A stretch of DNA of 64,000 bases from the NCBI GenBank assembly GCA_013285405.1, contig CP053446.1, positions 719,985-783,984 on the forward strand. The letters are read 5' to 3'. A program made the position numbers and the translations under genes. The stretch is from Ignavibacteriota bacterium. Its GTDB lineage: Bacteria; Bacteroidota; Ignavibacteria; Ignavibacteriales; Ignavibacteriaceae. The notes under the pieces were generated by a model. The model was given only the letters and a program-made list of their open reading frames with translations. It ran no database searches and had not been told where the DNA came from. Shown piece after piece: positions 24,071-32,838 of the stretch; the stretch's first letter is position 1; every line of letters starts with the position of its first letter.

Positions 24071-24475
24071 ATGCTTAAAAAATATTTTGTAATGATTCTC
24101 ATCCTATCAACTCTCAATTTAACAAGCTGTTATTATTCAGCTGTGATGAGCAAAGAAGAACTGGATAAGGGTCAATATCAATTAGATTTCAAGGATGAAC
24201 TTTTCTGTACAACTAAGGACTATACCAGATATCATTTTTCTCCAGGAAATTTTTCAGTCTCTAATGATTCACTTTTTGGTAAAGGAGCAATTGAAAGTCT
24301 TACCCCAATTAGTCCGTTTCAAGGATCGATTCCGATAAGTGATATAATCAGCTTTGAACAGAAAAAGGTCGATACTGGGGCAACCATTGGTTTAATTGCA
24401 GGAGTTGTGGTTGTTGCTGCACTTGTATTCACCTTAATTATTGCCGCTGAAATCGAAGACGATCTTATTCAATAG
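24071..24475 (+). CDS. Small lipoprotein of the DTG/GLI paralogue family (copy 3)
   Basis: A 134-residue protein with the signal ending LNLTSCYYSAVMS (Cys near residue 20). The mature part contains DELFCTTKDYTRYHF, NDSLFGKGAIE, SPFQGSIPISDIISFEQ and KVDTGATIGLIAGVVVV, followed by a hydrophobic stretch and a charged C-terminal tail. It is the clearest representative of the family shared with 14497 and 22946. The ribosome site is AAAGGAGACAGAA. The barrel lipoprotein gene follows 11 bp later. Function unknown; envelope location is secure. Confidence 0.72.
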   Translation: MLKKYFVMILILSTLNLTSCYYSAVMSKEELDKGQYQLDFKDELFCTTKDYTRYHFSPGNFSVSNDSLFGKGAIESLTPISPFQGSIPISDIISFEQKKVDTGATIGLIAGVVVVAALVFTLIIAAEIEDDLIQ

Positions 24476-24486
24476 AAAGGAGTAAA

Positions 24487-25479
24487 ATGAAAATGAAAAA
24501 CATAATTATTTTTTTAAGTTTCCTGCCTATCTTAATTATTGTAATATCTGGCTGCACCACAATAGAAACGCTTTATCTACAGGATGTAGAAGTAACAGGT
24601 CCAATTAACCAATCTCCTATTCACATCACAGATAGTACTGAAACTCCAGCAGTTACACTATCAATGCGGTTCTCATACAATCCTGAAAAAGAAATCAAAG
24701 CTCAATCCGAAGGAACACCTTTGGTCAATTCTGAAGGATTTTATCAAGCGGATACAGTATATTATAACAATGGTACAATTTCTTACCAAAGAAGTATTGA
24801 AAACCGATTTCAATATAAAGGACAAAATCTGACCTGGAAATTTGCAACAGTAACTGCAGGACTTGATTTTGATTTTAAACTCTCAAGAAACTTTGCACTC
24901 TTTGCCGGAGTTAATTATGCCGGAGGAAATAATAAATCATTATGGGGAGGAACAGGAGGCATCGGATTATTTGGAGTAAAAAATGGGATGGCTTTCAGGT
25001 TTGATGTTGGATTCCACGTTCAGAGCATTTCATATGATGCACACACTATTGCTGAAGTTAGTACGACTGATTTTTGGGGTTCTACAGATGAATATGTTAT
25101 GTTCTATCATGATATTAGCGATGAAACCTATTTTGATCCATTTATAAATTTTACATTCAATACAGCAAAAAAAGATTGGATAATTAATTTATTTTTTAAC
25201 GGAGGGTACAGCGTTCAGTCTTTACTCGACTTTGAGCCACAAACAATTGACTATGATTGGTTCTTCTTTCCACCATTCGTATTTAACGAAACAATTACTC
25301 AAGATTTTCGAGGTGAAACAACAGCAAGTTTCGCACACTTTACACCAGGCGTTTACTTCATTTTGGGAGAACAGAGCCGATTACTTGTTGGCGCCAGATT
25401 TTTCTATGAAACTCAATTGAAAGATCCTTCACAGAATTTATTCATTCTGCCAATGATGCAGATAGATTTTACGTTCTGA
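24487..25479 (+). CDS. Outer-membrane barrel-like lipoprotein
   Basis: A 330-residue protein with a lipobox at VISGCTTIE (Cys near residue 23). From about residue 110 onward it shows repeated amphipathic strands (TAGLDFDFKLSRNFALFAGV, MAFRFDVGFHV, DWIINLFFNGGYSV, SRLLVGARFFYE) and ends in MMQIDFTF, as barrels do. A lipid-anchored outer-membrane barrel is inferred. It follows the copy-3 small lipoprotein gene by 11 bp with an AAAGGAGTAAA ribosome site, so the pair are co-translated. No enzymatic residues seen. Confidence 0.65.
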   Translation: MKMKNIIIFLSFLPILIIVISGCTTIETLYLQDVEVTGPINQSPIHITDSTETPAVTLSMRFSYNPEKEIKAQSEGTPLVNSEGFYQADTVYYNNGTISYQRSIENRFQYKGQNLTWKFATVTAGLDFDFKLSRNFALFAGVNYAGGNNKSLWGGTGGIGLFGVKNGMAFRFDVGFHVQSISYDAHTIAEVSTTDFWGSTDEYVMFYHDISDETYFDPFINFTFNTAKKDWIINLFFNGGYSVQSLLDFEPQTIDYDWFFFPPFVFNETITQDFRGETTASFAHFTPGVYFILGEQSRLLVGARFFYETQLKDPSQNLFILPMMQIDFTF

Positions 25480-25565
25480 TGATTAATATTATGCAAAGAA
25501 GGTTTACAATTAATTTGTTAAGTTTTCCTAAAACCAAATTCATACAATTTCCATAGGTAAAAAAG

Positions 25566-27176
25566 ATGAGACTTAAGGTTTTATTGATTTTAACATTAAT
25601 AATTGGAATTATCCTGATTTTAATTCACTCCAGCTGTAGTTCTACACAGTCAAATGTTAAACTTGGCCCGGATTTTAAATTTTCAGACAAACAAATAATT
25701 ACAACTTATGTAGTTCCTTCAGGTAATATTGAAAAAGATGAAACATATATTCGGGTTTTACATCTGGACTTTCAGGCACGTGGTTACAAAGTGATTGATG
25801 CAAATGAAATTCTAAAAATAAATTTTGAAAAAATTACTGCTACTAACCACAGACAAATCGCTGACTCGCTGCAATCTAAAAATTATTTGCCATCCTCAGA
25901 TATTTATATAATAGTATCTGCTGTGTGGGATAGTGCATTTGTACTAACATTCTACTCTGAAGACAGATATGTTTATTGGAAGAAATATCAATTTGCTGGA
26001 ATGAATGTTCCTACACTTAATTCCAGGGTATCGATTTATGACAGATCAATGAGAGATCCAATTAAATCATATACTGCTTCCGATACAACCTACTTACTTT
26101 CTGAAAACGATAACTCTGATTCGTATTATCGGGAATATCCCTGGATGGTAATTGCCAAGCAGCTATCTCGTGAATTAGAAGATATCCCGATCTGTTCGAT
26201 TGTTGATAATAAAAAAGCAACAAATCTATACAAAGTGTCTTTCTGGGTTGATAAATCTTACAGGGATGAATTTCCCGATACATGGATGGACCGACTAAAA
26301 TTGCGAACTCTTTATGCTAACGATATTTTACGTTCACAATTAGACATCGAATTATCTCAGCTAGAATTTGTCGAATGGAATTCAAATTTCGATAGAGATT
26401 TAAAAAACAGTCTAGAAAAACTTTATCAGTCAACTACTTCGAATCCCGGATCACTTCAGATTGGTATTACACTCGATCATGAATTAAAACGAAATTGGAC
26501 TGATAAATCTAAACTTGGAATTGCATACTTACTTAGCAATGATGCTGCAATTACTGCTCAGCCATCTTTCCCTTCTATCGGACAATACTGGAATCCGATA
26601 GAAGAATCAATCACTTTAGTTCATGAAATTGCTCACATACTTGGAGCAATTCATGTTCCGGATAATAATTCGATAATGTATCCAAACGCAGGTACGCTAT
26701 CTTATGAATTTGATGAAGTAAATAAAAAAATAATTGGTGCAACGAAAAAAAATTTCCTGAAGCAAAGTACAAAAGAACGATTGATCCCTTACTCTGAGGA
26801 ACTTCTAAAAGTTAAAGATTACCCTTCAGATAATTCAAATCCGATCATACAGGCAACATCAAGTGTTATTCAGCTGATTGATCAACGAAGCAAAATTATT
26901 TATGACAATCCTGATAAAACATTTTCCAATATGTTTAGGCTTATTCCCGATTCGGCATTAGTGTTTGCAGTGGTGGGATACTTAAAGTTTAAAGACAATA
27001 ACAATAAAAGTGCAATAAACTCATTTATACGATCAATTGAGATCAATCCTGATTTTGCTGAAGCTCATTACTATCTGAGCCTCGTATTTCGGAAAGATGG
27101 TAATGACGAACAAGCTGATTTATATAAAAATTTAGCTAAACCCTATTCAAAATTATGGATTATTGATAGATATTAA
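25566..27176 (+). CDS. Lipoprotein metzincin-type zinc metalloprotease with C-terminal TPR
   Basis: A 536-residue protein with a hydrophobic N-terminus and lipobox-like LIHSSCSST (Cys24). HEIAHILGAIH at 353-363 gives the full metzincin zinc motif HExxHxxGxxH, and SIMYP at 369-373 is the Met-turn, so a matrixin-like protease is likely. Residues from about 470 (SALVFAVVGYLKF...AINSFIRSIEINPDFAEAHYYLS) form TPR-like helices. The N-terminal 200 residues are unassigned. The protein is probably tethered in the envelope and cleaves peptides or surface proteins. The substrate is unknown. It is 86 bp downstream of the barrel lipoprotein gene and 11 bp upstream of the DUF4328 gene. Confidence 0.78.
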   Translation: MRLKVLLILTLIIGIILILIHSSCSSTQSNVKLGPDFKFSDKQIITTYVVPSGNIEKDETYIRVLHLDFQARGYKVIDANEILKINFEKITATNHRQIADSLQSKNYLPSSDIYIIVSAVWDSAFVLTFYSEDRYVYWKKYQFAGMNVPTLNSRVSIYDRSMRDPIKSYTASDTTYLLSENDNSDSYYREYPWMVIAKQLSRELEDIPICSIVDNKKATNLYKVSFWVDKSYRDEFPDTWMDRLKLRTLYANDILRSQLDIELSQLEFVEWNSNFDRDLKNSLEKLYQSTTSNPGSLQIGITLDHELKRNWTDKSKLGIAYLLSNDAAITAQPSFPSIGQYWNPIEESITLVHEIAHILGAIHVPDNNSIMYPNAGTLSYEFDEVNKKIIGATKKNFLKQSTKERLIPYSEELLKVKDYPSDNSNPIIQATSSVIQLIDQRSKIIYDNPDKTFSNMFRLIPDSALVFAVVGYLKFKDNNNKSAINSFIRSIEINPDFAEAHYYLSLVFRKDGNDEQADLYKNLAKPYSKLWIIDRY

Positions 27177-27187
27177 GAGGTCAGAAA

Positions 27188-28162
27188 ATGGAAACAGATA
27201 ATTCAATTAAATGCCCTAATTGTTTCAGTGTTGTAGCACCAGAAGATGAAAATTGTCCTTATTGCAAAGCTGAATTCTACAACTGTTCGAATTGTAATGC
27301 ATTGGTTCTTCAAACTGACACTGTCTGTAAAAATTGTAATTCCAACCTCAACCAGGAAGAAATTCATAAACCAGTAGAAACAGTGCTAAATATGAAACCA
27401 CAGTATGAATACAAATCACTTGATGGGCTAACTAAAGTATTAGTAATTCTGATGTCTTCAGTAATTTTTTTTTCAATCATAGTCATTTACACGAACACAA
27501 ATGATATTGCATATTTAAATGAGAACAATGGATATGAAGACACTCTTTATTATGAGGAAAATTACTTTTACAATCTGGCTATAATAATTTCTTCAATTGT
27601 TTTTATACCGATTTACTTAGCCACATCTGTTATTTTTTTAATCTGGATCAGACAAGCGTATAGAAATCTGCTTACTCTTCAACGAAAACCAAATGAATTT
27701 TCTTCTGGATGGGCAATTGGTTCCTATTTTGTTCCGTTTCTTAATTATGTACGACCATATACAATTATGAAAGAGATCTGGTTTAGAAGTCAGCCTGATT
27801 ATAATTTACCAGATGAAGATAATAATCAATTTTATAAACGACTTTCCTCAAATACTGTTTTGATTTTGTGGTGGACATTTTTTCTGATTGAGCGTCATCT
27901 CAGTTACTTTTCATTTAAATTATCCCTAACGGCTGATACTGTTCAAAAGTTATTGACAGCGTCCTGGTTTGATCTCATTGCAACGTCAATTGGAATTTTT
28001 GTTACTTTAATACTACTATATCTGATTACAACAATTAATGATTGGCAATCTGAAAAAATTAAGAGCAAACCTAAAGGGTATTGTCAGCATTGCGGCAATT
28101 TGGTTGAACTGGATGCTTTGCTTTGCACTCATTGCGGGAAAGAATTAATACAAAGTGTTTAA
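27188..28162 (+). CDS. DUF4328 membrane protein with zinc ribbons at both ends
   Basis: A 324-residue protein. The N-terminus has two CxxC pairs of a zinc ribbon (CPNCFSVV...CPYC) followed by another set (CSNCNAL...CKNC). The middle has four or so transmembrane segments with the DUF4328 signature (IWIRQAYRNLLTLQ...SSGWAIGSYFVPFLNYVRP). The C-terminus has another ribbon (CQHCGNLV...CTHCGKEL). The role of DUF4328 is unknown; zinc ribbons may regulate or mediate assembly. It starts 11 bp after the metzincin gene with an AGAGGTC ribosome site. Confidence 0.75.
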   Translation: METDNSIKCPNCFSVVAPEDENCPYCKAEFYNCSNCNALVLQTDTVCKNCNSNLNQEEIHKPVETVLNMKPQYEYKSLDGLTKVLVILMSSVIFFSIIVIYTNTNDIAYLNENNGYEDTLYYEENYFYNLAIIISSIVFIPIYLATSVIFLIWIRQAYRNLLTLQRKPNEFSSGWAIGSYFVPFLNYVRPYTIMKEIWFRSQPDYNLPDEDNNQFYKRLSSNTVLILWWTFFLIERHLSYFSFKLSLTADTVQKLLTASWFDLIATSIGIFVTLILLYLITTINDWQSEKIKSKPKGYCQHCGNLVELDALLCTHCGKELIQSV

Positions 28163-28243
28163 ATACTGTTTTGTTTGAACAATAACAATTTCTTCTTTAC
28201 TATTTGATAGTCGTAATTTAAAAGATTATGTAAGGAAAGGATT

Positions 28244-29974
28244 ATGAACTCAAATCAAAATAAACTTCAGTTATTTGAAGTTCCGCAAATAGAATCAATT
28301 CAGGATATGTTCCTAAAGTCCGCTGACAAATTTTCCAACAAGCTCGCAATGGAGGATTTAACAAATTATCCTATTAGCAAGGTTACTTATTCAAAATTAA
28401 ATGAATACATAATTAAGTTTGGCAGTTCATTGCAAAAATTGGGAATAAAACCAAGAGACCACATTGCAGTAATTGGAGAGAATCGCGTACAGTGGGCAAT
28501 TGCTTTTCTTGCCGGTATGATGTACGATTTTGTAATTGTTCCTGTTGATAAAGGGCTGACTCCCGGTGATATTCTGAATATTATTCACGAATCGGATGCA
28601 ACTGCTTTGATCTTTTCTGGTTCGCTCTCAGATTTTATCAAAGAGAAGAAGAATATTCTTGCAAAGGTTAAATTTTATATCAGTATGGATCTCGATAGAA
28701 AACAGGAAGATTTTTATTCAATGTTGGAATTGATAAAAAGTGAAAAATCTAACGGAACAAATCTTCCCAAAATTAATCCTGATGATGTGGCTGAAATAAT
28801 TTATACTTCGGGCTCACTTGGCAGAGCAAAAGGTGTAATGCTCACTCAAAGAAATATTTCATCAAATCTTGTAGCTATGAGACAAATGATTACTATCTAT
28901 CCTGAAGACAGGTTTCTTGGTGTACTTCCGATTCATCATACATATCAATGTACCTGCGGATTATTATGTCCATTGTATTCTGGTTCTTCTGTTCATTTTG
29001 CACGCTCACTTAAAACAATTCCTGAAGATATGGCAGCATCGAAACCAACGATTTTACTTGGTGCACCGCTGTTATATAATAAGATGTATAGCAAGATAAT
29101 AAAAAACATATCAGCTAAAAAAACAACTTCGATATTATTTAATGTGATGATGAACCTTTCTGATTTAACAAAACGTTTTGGCTGGAAAAATTCCAAGAAA
29201 GTTTTTTTCGGAAAAGTACACAGAACTCTTGGAGGATCTATGCGATTATTAATCGCAGGAGGAGCTGCACCTGATCCCAAAGTATCAAAGTTTTTCAGAG
29301 AACTTGGCTTCAATATTATTCAAGGCTATGGATTAACTGAAACTTCGCCTATTCTTGCTCTTAATAAAATCGAATATTTTAAAGATGATGCAGCCGGTTT
29401 ACCATTACCTGGTGTTGAAATTATAATAAATCAGCCGGATAAAAACGGAGTTGGAGAAATTATTGCAAGAGGTCCAAGTGTTATGCCCGGTTATTACAAT
29501 AACCCATCAGCTACAAAAGAAACATTTGATAATGGCTGGTTTAAAACCGGAGACCTCGGCTATTTTGATGAAGAAGGATTTCTTTTTGTTTGCGGTAGAA
29601 AGAAAAATGTAATCATAGCAAACAACGGTGAAAATGTTTATCCTGAAGAGATTGAAGACATATTAAACCGTAACCAGTTTGTGCTCGAATCTATGGTTTA
29701 CGGAGAAGAAGATGAAAAGCACAACGAAAGAATTGTTGCACTTATAGTTCCTGATACTTCTGCTTTTATTGAATACTCGAATAAAAATAATGTGCAGATA
29801 AATCCTGAATTAATTGATAATCTTATTTCACAGGCAGTAAAAGAAACAAACAAGCAGTTACCTGCGTTCAAGCAAATAAGAAATTTTTACATCCACGAGC
29901 ACGAACTGGAAAAAACAACCACACAAAAAGTGAAACGTTATGCAGTCAACGTTAAGGAAAGGACAATTGTTTAA
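28244..29974 (+). CDS. Long-chain fatty acid--CoA ligase/AMP-binding enzyme
   Basis: A 576-residue adenylate-forming enzyme. The P-loop-like A3 motif reads IIYTSGSLGRAKGVMLTQ at about 185-202 (Leu in place of the usual Thr after GS is a small deviation). GYGLTETSP near 362-370 is the A5 motif, and TGDLGYFDEEGFLFVCGRKK near 434-453 covers A7/A8. The C-terminal domain ends with TTQKVKRYAV, containing the A10 lysine. It activates fatty acids with ATP and CoA in the cytoplasm. The SDR gene follows 17 bp later, suggesting a lipid-metabolism pair. It may salvage fatty acids released by the lipases encoded upstream, which is inference. Confidence 0.87.
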   Translation: MNSNQNKLQLFEVPQIESIQDMFLKSADKFSNKLAMEDLTNYPISKVTYSKLNEYIIKFGSSLQKLGIKPRDHIAVIGENRVQWAIAFLAGMMYDFVIVPVDKGLTPGDILNIIHESDATALIFSGSLSDFIKEKKNILAKVKFYISMDLDRKQEDFYSMLELIKSEKSNGTNLPKINPDDVAEIIYTSGSLGRAKGVMLTQRNISSNLVAMRQMITIYPEDRFLGVLPIHHTYQCTCGLLCPLYSGSSVHFARSLKTIPEDMAASKPTILLGAPLLYNKMYSKIIKNISAKKTTSILFNVMMNLSDLTKRFGWKNSKKVFFGKVHRTLGGSMRLLIAGGAAPDPKVSKFFRELGFNIIQGYGLTETSPILALNKIEYFKDDAAGLPLPGVEIIINQPDKNGVGEIIARGPSVMPGYYNNPSATKETFDNGWFKTGDLGYFDEEGFLFVCGRKKNVIIANNGENVYPEEIEDILNRNQFVLESMVYGEEDEKHNERIVALIVPDTSAFIEYSNKNNVQINPELIDNLISQAVKETNKQLPAFKQIRNFYIHEHELEKTTTQKVKRYAVNVKERTIV

Positions 29975-29991
29975 TTAAATGGAAAAAGAAT

Positions 29992-30705
29992 ATGAGACTT
30001 AAAGATAAAGTAACTATTATAACTGGCAGCAGTCGGGGAATCGGAAAAGCTATTGCGTTAGGATTTGCAAATCAAGGTGCTCATATAGTTGTTGCTGCCA
30101 GAACAGAATCAGAAGTTACTTCAGTAGCGGAAAAAGTTAGAGATGTTGGCAGAGAAAGCATGGGTATTATTTGTGATATCTCAGATGAAACCCAGGTAAA
30201 AAATCTCGTTGATGCTACAATTAAAAAATTTAATCGGCTAGATGTGCTCATTAACAATGCTGGTATTGGATCTATGCGTCCTGTTTACGGAACTTCGCTT
30301 GAATCATTTGAAAAGGTTTTAAAAGTGAATCTCACAGGAACATTTCTCTGTACAAAACACGTCTGGCAGCCAATGAAAAATTCGGGTGGAGGCTCAATTA
30401 TAAATGTTTCTTCACTTGGCGGATTGGTTGGTTACCCAATGCTATCAGCTTACTGTGCCAGTAAATGGGGACAAATTGGTTTTACCAAAGCTTGTGCTGA
30501 AGAAGGAAAGAAAGACAATATTAGAGTTAATGCAATTGCACCAGGTAAAGCTGATACAGCGATTCGTGCAAATATTAAAGAAGATAAAACCAAAATGCTA
30601 ACTCCGGAAGATCAGGTGGATGCGTGTGTTTTCCTTGCTTCGGATGAATCAAGATACATAACCGGACAGGTAATTTCTTTGGAATGGTTTGGTGAAGAAA
30701 AGTAA
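29992..30705 (+). CDS. SDR family oxidoreductase (FabG-like)
   Basis: A 237-residue classical short-chain dehydrogenase. The cofactor motif GSSRGIGK is at 12-19, NNAGIG at about 87-92, the catalytic Ser in INVSSLGG at about 135-142, and YCASK at about 153-157 with Tyr and Lys. Length and motifs match 3-oxoacyl-ACP reductase-like enzymes, although a C-terminal GQVISLEWFGEE differs from the common FabG ending (V-DGG). It sits 17 bp after the acyl-CoA ligase gene and probably acts in the same lipid pathway. Substrate not determined. Confidence 0.85.
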   Translation: MRLKDKVTIITGSSRGIGKAIALGFANQGAHIVVAARTESEVTSVAEKVRDVGRESMGIICDISDETQVKNLVDATIKKFNRLDVLINNAGIGSMRPVYGTSLESFEKVLKVNLTGTFLCTKHVWQPMKNSGGGSIINVSSLGGLVGYPMLSAYCASKWGQIGFTKACAEEGKKDNIRVNAIAPGKADTAIRANIKEDKTKMLTPEDQVDACVFLASDESRYITGQVISLEWFGEEK

Positions 30706-31411
30706 ACACCTCAGATAAACCTTATAATATTTCAACAATCAAGTATGTCATTCCGTGCTTGACACGGAATCTATAATCAAATTCTGATTTGAAATTCCTG
30801 TTATCCACTACACTCGATCTGAATGACAATTCAGATAAAATTACCAAACAAAAATCAAAGTCCCGTACGGGATGACATATTGTTTTTAAAAATGATAATA
30901 AATATGAACTCGATAAATAAATTTTATATATCATCCTTACAGGATTTTATTTGTTCTTTTTGTTCTTACATTTCTATAAACATTAAATCCCTACGGGATT
31001 AAAAAACTAATTTTATATATTCTGTTTTGAAGAAATTGTCCCGTTAGGGACAAAATATTTATAGACAAAATTACCAAACAATAATTAAAGTCCCGTACGG
31101 GACGACATATTGTTTTTATAATAGAAAATAAATATGAACAAAATGTTATTACATCAAGCTTTGTTAAAGACGGGATGCAAAAACTATTAAAAAACGCAAA
31201 TGCGAAACACTCGATAAATAAATAGATGAATTGGTTTAACGGAAGGAGAAACATCACACGATAATAAAAATACAAACACAGTAGTGCGATATCATTCCTT
31301 TTTAAACACAAATCTTACGACCCTTTTACATTTAGCTGACAACCCCGCCTTCTTCATTAACTAAGTTTCAAGTGAATTCAATTTAATATTAACAATTATT
31401 TAGGAGGTACC
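30706..31411. repeat. Intergenic array of REP-like palindromes and a duplicated 56-bp unit
   Basis: 706 bp without a convincing gene. It holds ATTCCGTG/CACGGAAT (30750-30770), GTCCCGTACGGGAT (30860-30873), ATCCT/AGGAT (30933-30945), AATCCC/GGGATT (30986-31000), TTGTCCC/GGGACAA (31036-31053) and GTCCCGTACGGGAC (31090-31103). Positions 30833-30888 and 31063-31118 are direct repeats with four mismatches in 56 bp, by eye. After both copies the sequence AAATATGAAC recurs, and ACTCGATAAATAAA recurs at 30908 and 31209, the second copy being split by about 70 bp. No RAYT transposase gene is in the window. A regulatory array follows at 31314. Confidence 0.7.
31314..31342 (+). promoter_or_regulatory. 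Pho-box-like triple direct repeat upstream of the HEAT protein
   Basis: CTTACGA (31314), TTTACAT (31325) and CTGACAA (31336) keep the 11-bp step and 4-bp spacers. The first unit is degenerate. The array ends 69 bp before the GTG start at 31412. Confidence 0.48.
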
Positions 31412-31867
31412 GTGTATAAGTCAAAATTGATCGCAATTGTTATTTTAGTTTTGTTTTCACTTTTGATCTTTAAAGTTGAAACTATTGCCCAAACAGCTTG
31501 TGCAGGGACGAAAGATCTTAACGAGAACACTACTGCAAGTCTGATTCAGGGCTTGAACTCTGATAATGACGGTTTACAATCCAGTTGTGCTTACTGGCTT
31601 GGAGAATACAGAATAAATGAAGCTGTTATTCATTTACAGAAAGTGTTAAAGAATGACGAGTCTGAATCTGTAAGAATTAGCGCAGCATTAGCATTATTCA
31701 AGATCGGAACACCGAGCGCAATCTTCACAGTAAAACAAGCCGGAAGCTTTGATGTGAGTGAAAGAGTAAGAAGACTTTCTTCTATCTTCTATTCAGTTTA
31801 TCTGGATGAATTCAGAGATAATGAAAATCGAATTGAGGAAAAAGGATGGCTTGCAGGAAAAAACTAA
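31412..31867 (+). CDS. Secreted HEAT-repeat protein (GTG start)
   Basis: A 151-residue protein starting at GTG 31412, chosen for the strong TAGGAGGTACC ribosome site 5-6 bp upstream and the complete signal peptide (core LIAIVILVLFSLLIFKV, cleavage after IAQT). The mature part consists of HEAT-like helical pairs: LIQGLNSDNDGLQSSCAYWL, AVIHLQKVLKNDESESVRIS, and AIFTVKQAGSFDVSERVRRL. Such repeats mediate protein contacts. It is followed by a clear terminator and preceded by the 31314 array, so it is a single-gene unit. Partner unknown. Confidence 0.75.
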   Translation: MYKSKLIAIVILVLFSLLIFKVETIAQTACAGTKDLNENTTASLIQGLNSDNDGLQSSCAYWLGEYRINEAVIHLQKVLKNDESESVRISAALALFKIGTPSAIFTVKQAGSFDVSERVRRLSSIFYSVYLDEFRDNENRIEEKGWLAGKN

Positions 31868-31885
31868 ATTGCAATAAATCTATCT

Positions 31886-31916
31886 AAGCCTGCAATTGAA
31901 AAGTGCAGGCTTTTTT
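31886..31916 (+). terminator. Rho-independent terminator after the HEAT gene
   Basis: AAGCCTGCA (31886-31894) pairs perfectly with TGCAGGCTT (31904-31912) around a 9-nt loop, followed by a run of Ts. It lies 18 bp after the stop codon. Confidence 0.85.
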
Positions 31917-32065
31917 TATTTCTGAACGCTAAACTTTTACCACACGCTGTCAACTTTTATATACTTTCATCTTTTCCCCTGAAGATAAAATTACTGCAAA
32001 TGATTTAAATAAGCCTTTTCATTTACATCACTGAAATTTGGATGAACTTCGTATCAGTAAAATAT

Positions 32066-32094
32066 CAGACATGTATTTTACAATTCCATGACAT
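32066..32094 (+). promoter_or_regulatory. Pho-box-like triple direct repeat upstream of the barrel/lipoprotein operon
   Basis: CAGACAT (32066), TTTACAA (32077) and ATGACAT (32088) are spaced 11 bp with 4-bp spacers. TTTTAATTTACATTTTG downstream could hold the promoter's -10/-7 element. The array ends 49 bp before ATG 32144. Confidence 0.5.
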
Positions 32095-32143
32095 CTACGC
32101 CGCTGTTTTAATTTACATTTTGAGCAGATAAAAGGAACTTAAC

Positions 32144-32818
32144 ATGAAACTTAAAATTATTTTTATTACAATTTTCTTAGTCATAAACAGCTTCTCCCAA
32201 ATCAGGGAAGTTAAACCATTTTCATCCTTCAAACAGGGAGATTTTGAGGCTAATTTTTCAACAAATTTGGGCGCTGCATTCTCAAAAAACAATGTAACCA
32301 CTACCAACCAGTACTTTAATTATTATGATTCAACCTACACTACCAGCAAAAATAATTCTGAAAATTCCAGCAAAGATTATCTTATGCTACTTACTGCTTC
32401 CATCGGATATTATTTTGTTGATGGGTTAAGTTTTGAACCTGAGCTTGATATTAACTTAATTACAGACGATGAAATTTCAATTTCAATTTTAGCTAACCTT
32501 ACATACAATTTCAGTACTTCAAATAGCAAAACCTATCCTTATGTAAAAGTTGGTTATGGAATAAGCAACTACGTGACATATAATAATTATTTTGGTGGCT
32601 CAACGGATAATTCTCTTGATACACAGCTAATTAATACTGCTTTGGGTATTAAGCTGGCAAGTGCTTCTGGTTCTGTTATGAGGATAGAATTAAATTATAA
32701 ATATTACACTAACTCCAGTTCATATTCTTATGGTGATCAATATAACAAGACTACAATTGAATCAGAATCAGGAATAGATGCCCTTTCAATTGCAATTGGG
32801 TATTCAATATTATTTTAA
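32144..32818 (+). CDS. Outer-membrane beta-barrel protein
   Basis: A 224-residue protein with a signal peptide (MKLKIIFITIFLVINSFSQ). The mature protein alternates polar loops rich in Ser, Asn and Thr with strands such as GDFEANFSTNLGAAF, YLMLLTASIGYYFVDGLSFE, ISILANLTYNF and VMRIELNYKYYT, and ends in IAIGYSILF with a terminal Phe. This is the pattern of OprF/OmpX-like small barrels. It is the first gene behind the 32066 array and precedes a lipoprotein gene by 20 bp. Function unknown. Confidence 0.7.
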   Translation: MKLKIIFITIFLVINSFSQIREVKPFSSFKQGDFEANFSTNLGAAFSKNNVTTTNQYFNYYDSTYTTSKNNSENSSKDYLMLLTASIGYYFVDGLSFEPELDINLITDDEISISILANLTYNFSTSNSKTYPYVKVGYGISNYVTYNNYFGGSTDNSLDTQLINTALGIKLASASGSVMRIELNYKYYTNSSSYSYGDQYNKTTIESESGIDALSIAIGYSILF

Positions 32819-32838
32819 AATTCTTTTAGAGAAATAAA

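Noticed and set aside
30722-31311. Two minus-strand frames of 70 and 106 codons in the repeat-rich intergenic region.
   Set aside because: They are made of the palindromic repeats (PVRDF, CLVIL recur in both) and have no ribosome site; better explained as repeats read through.
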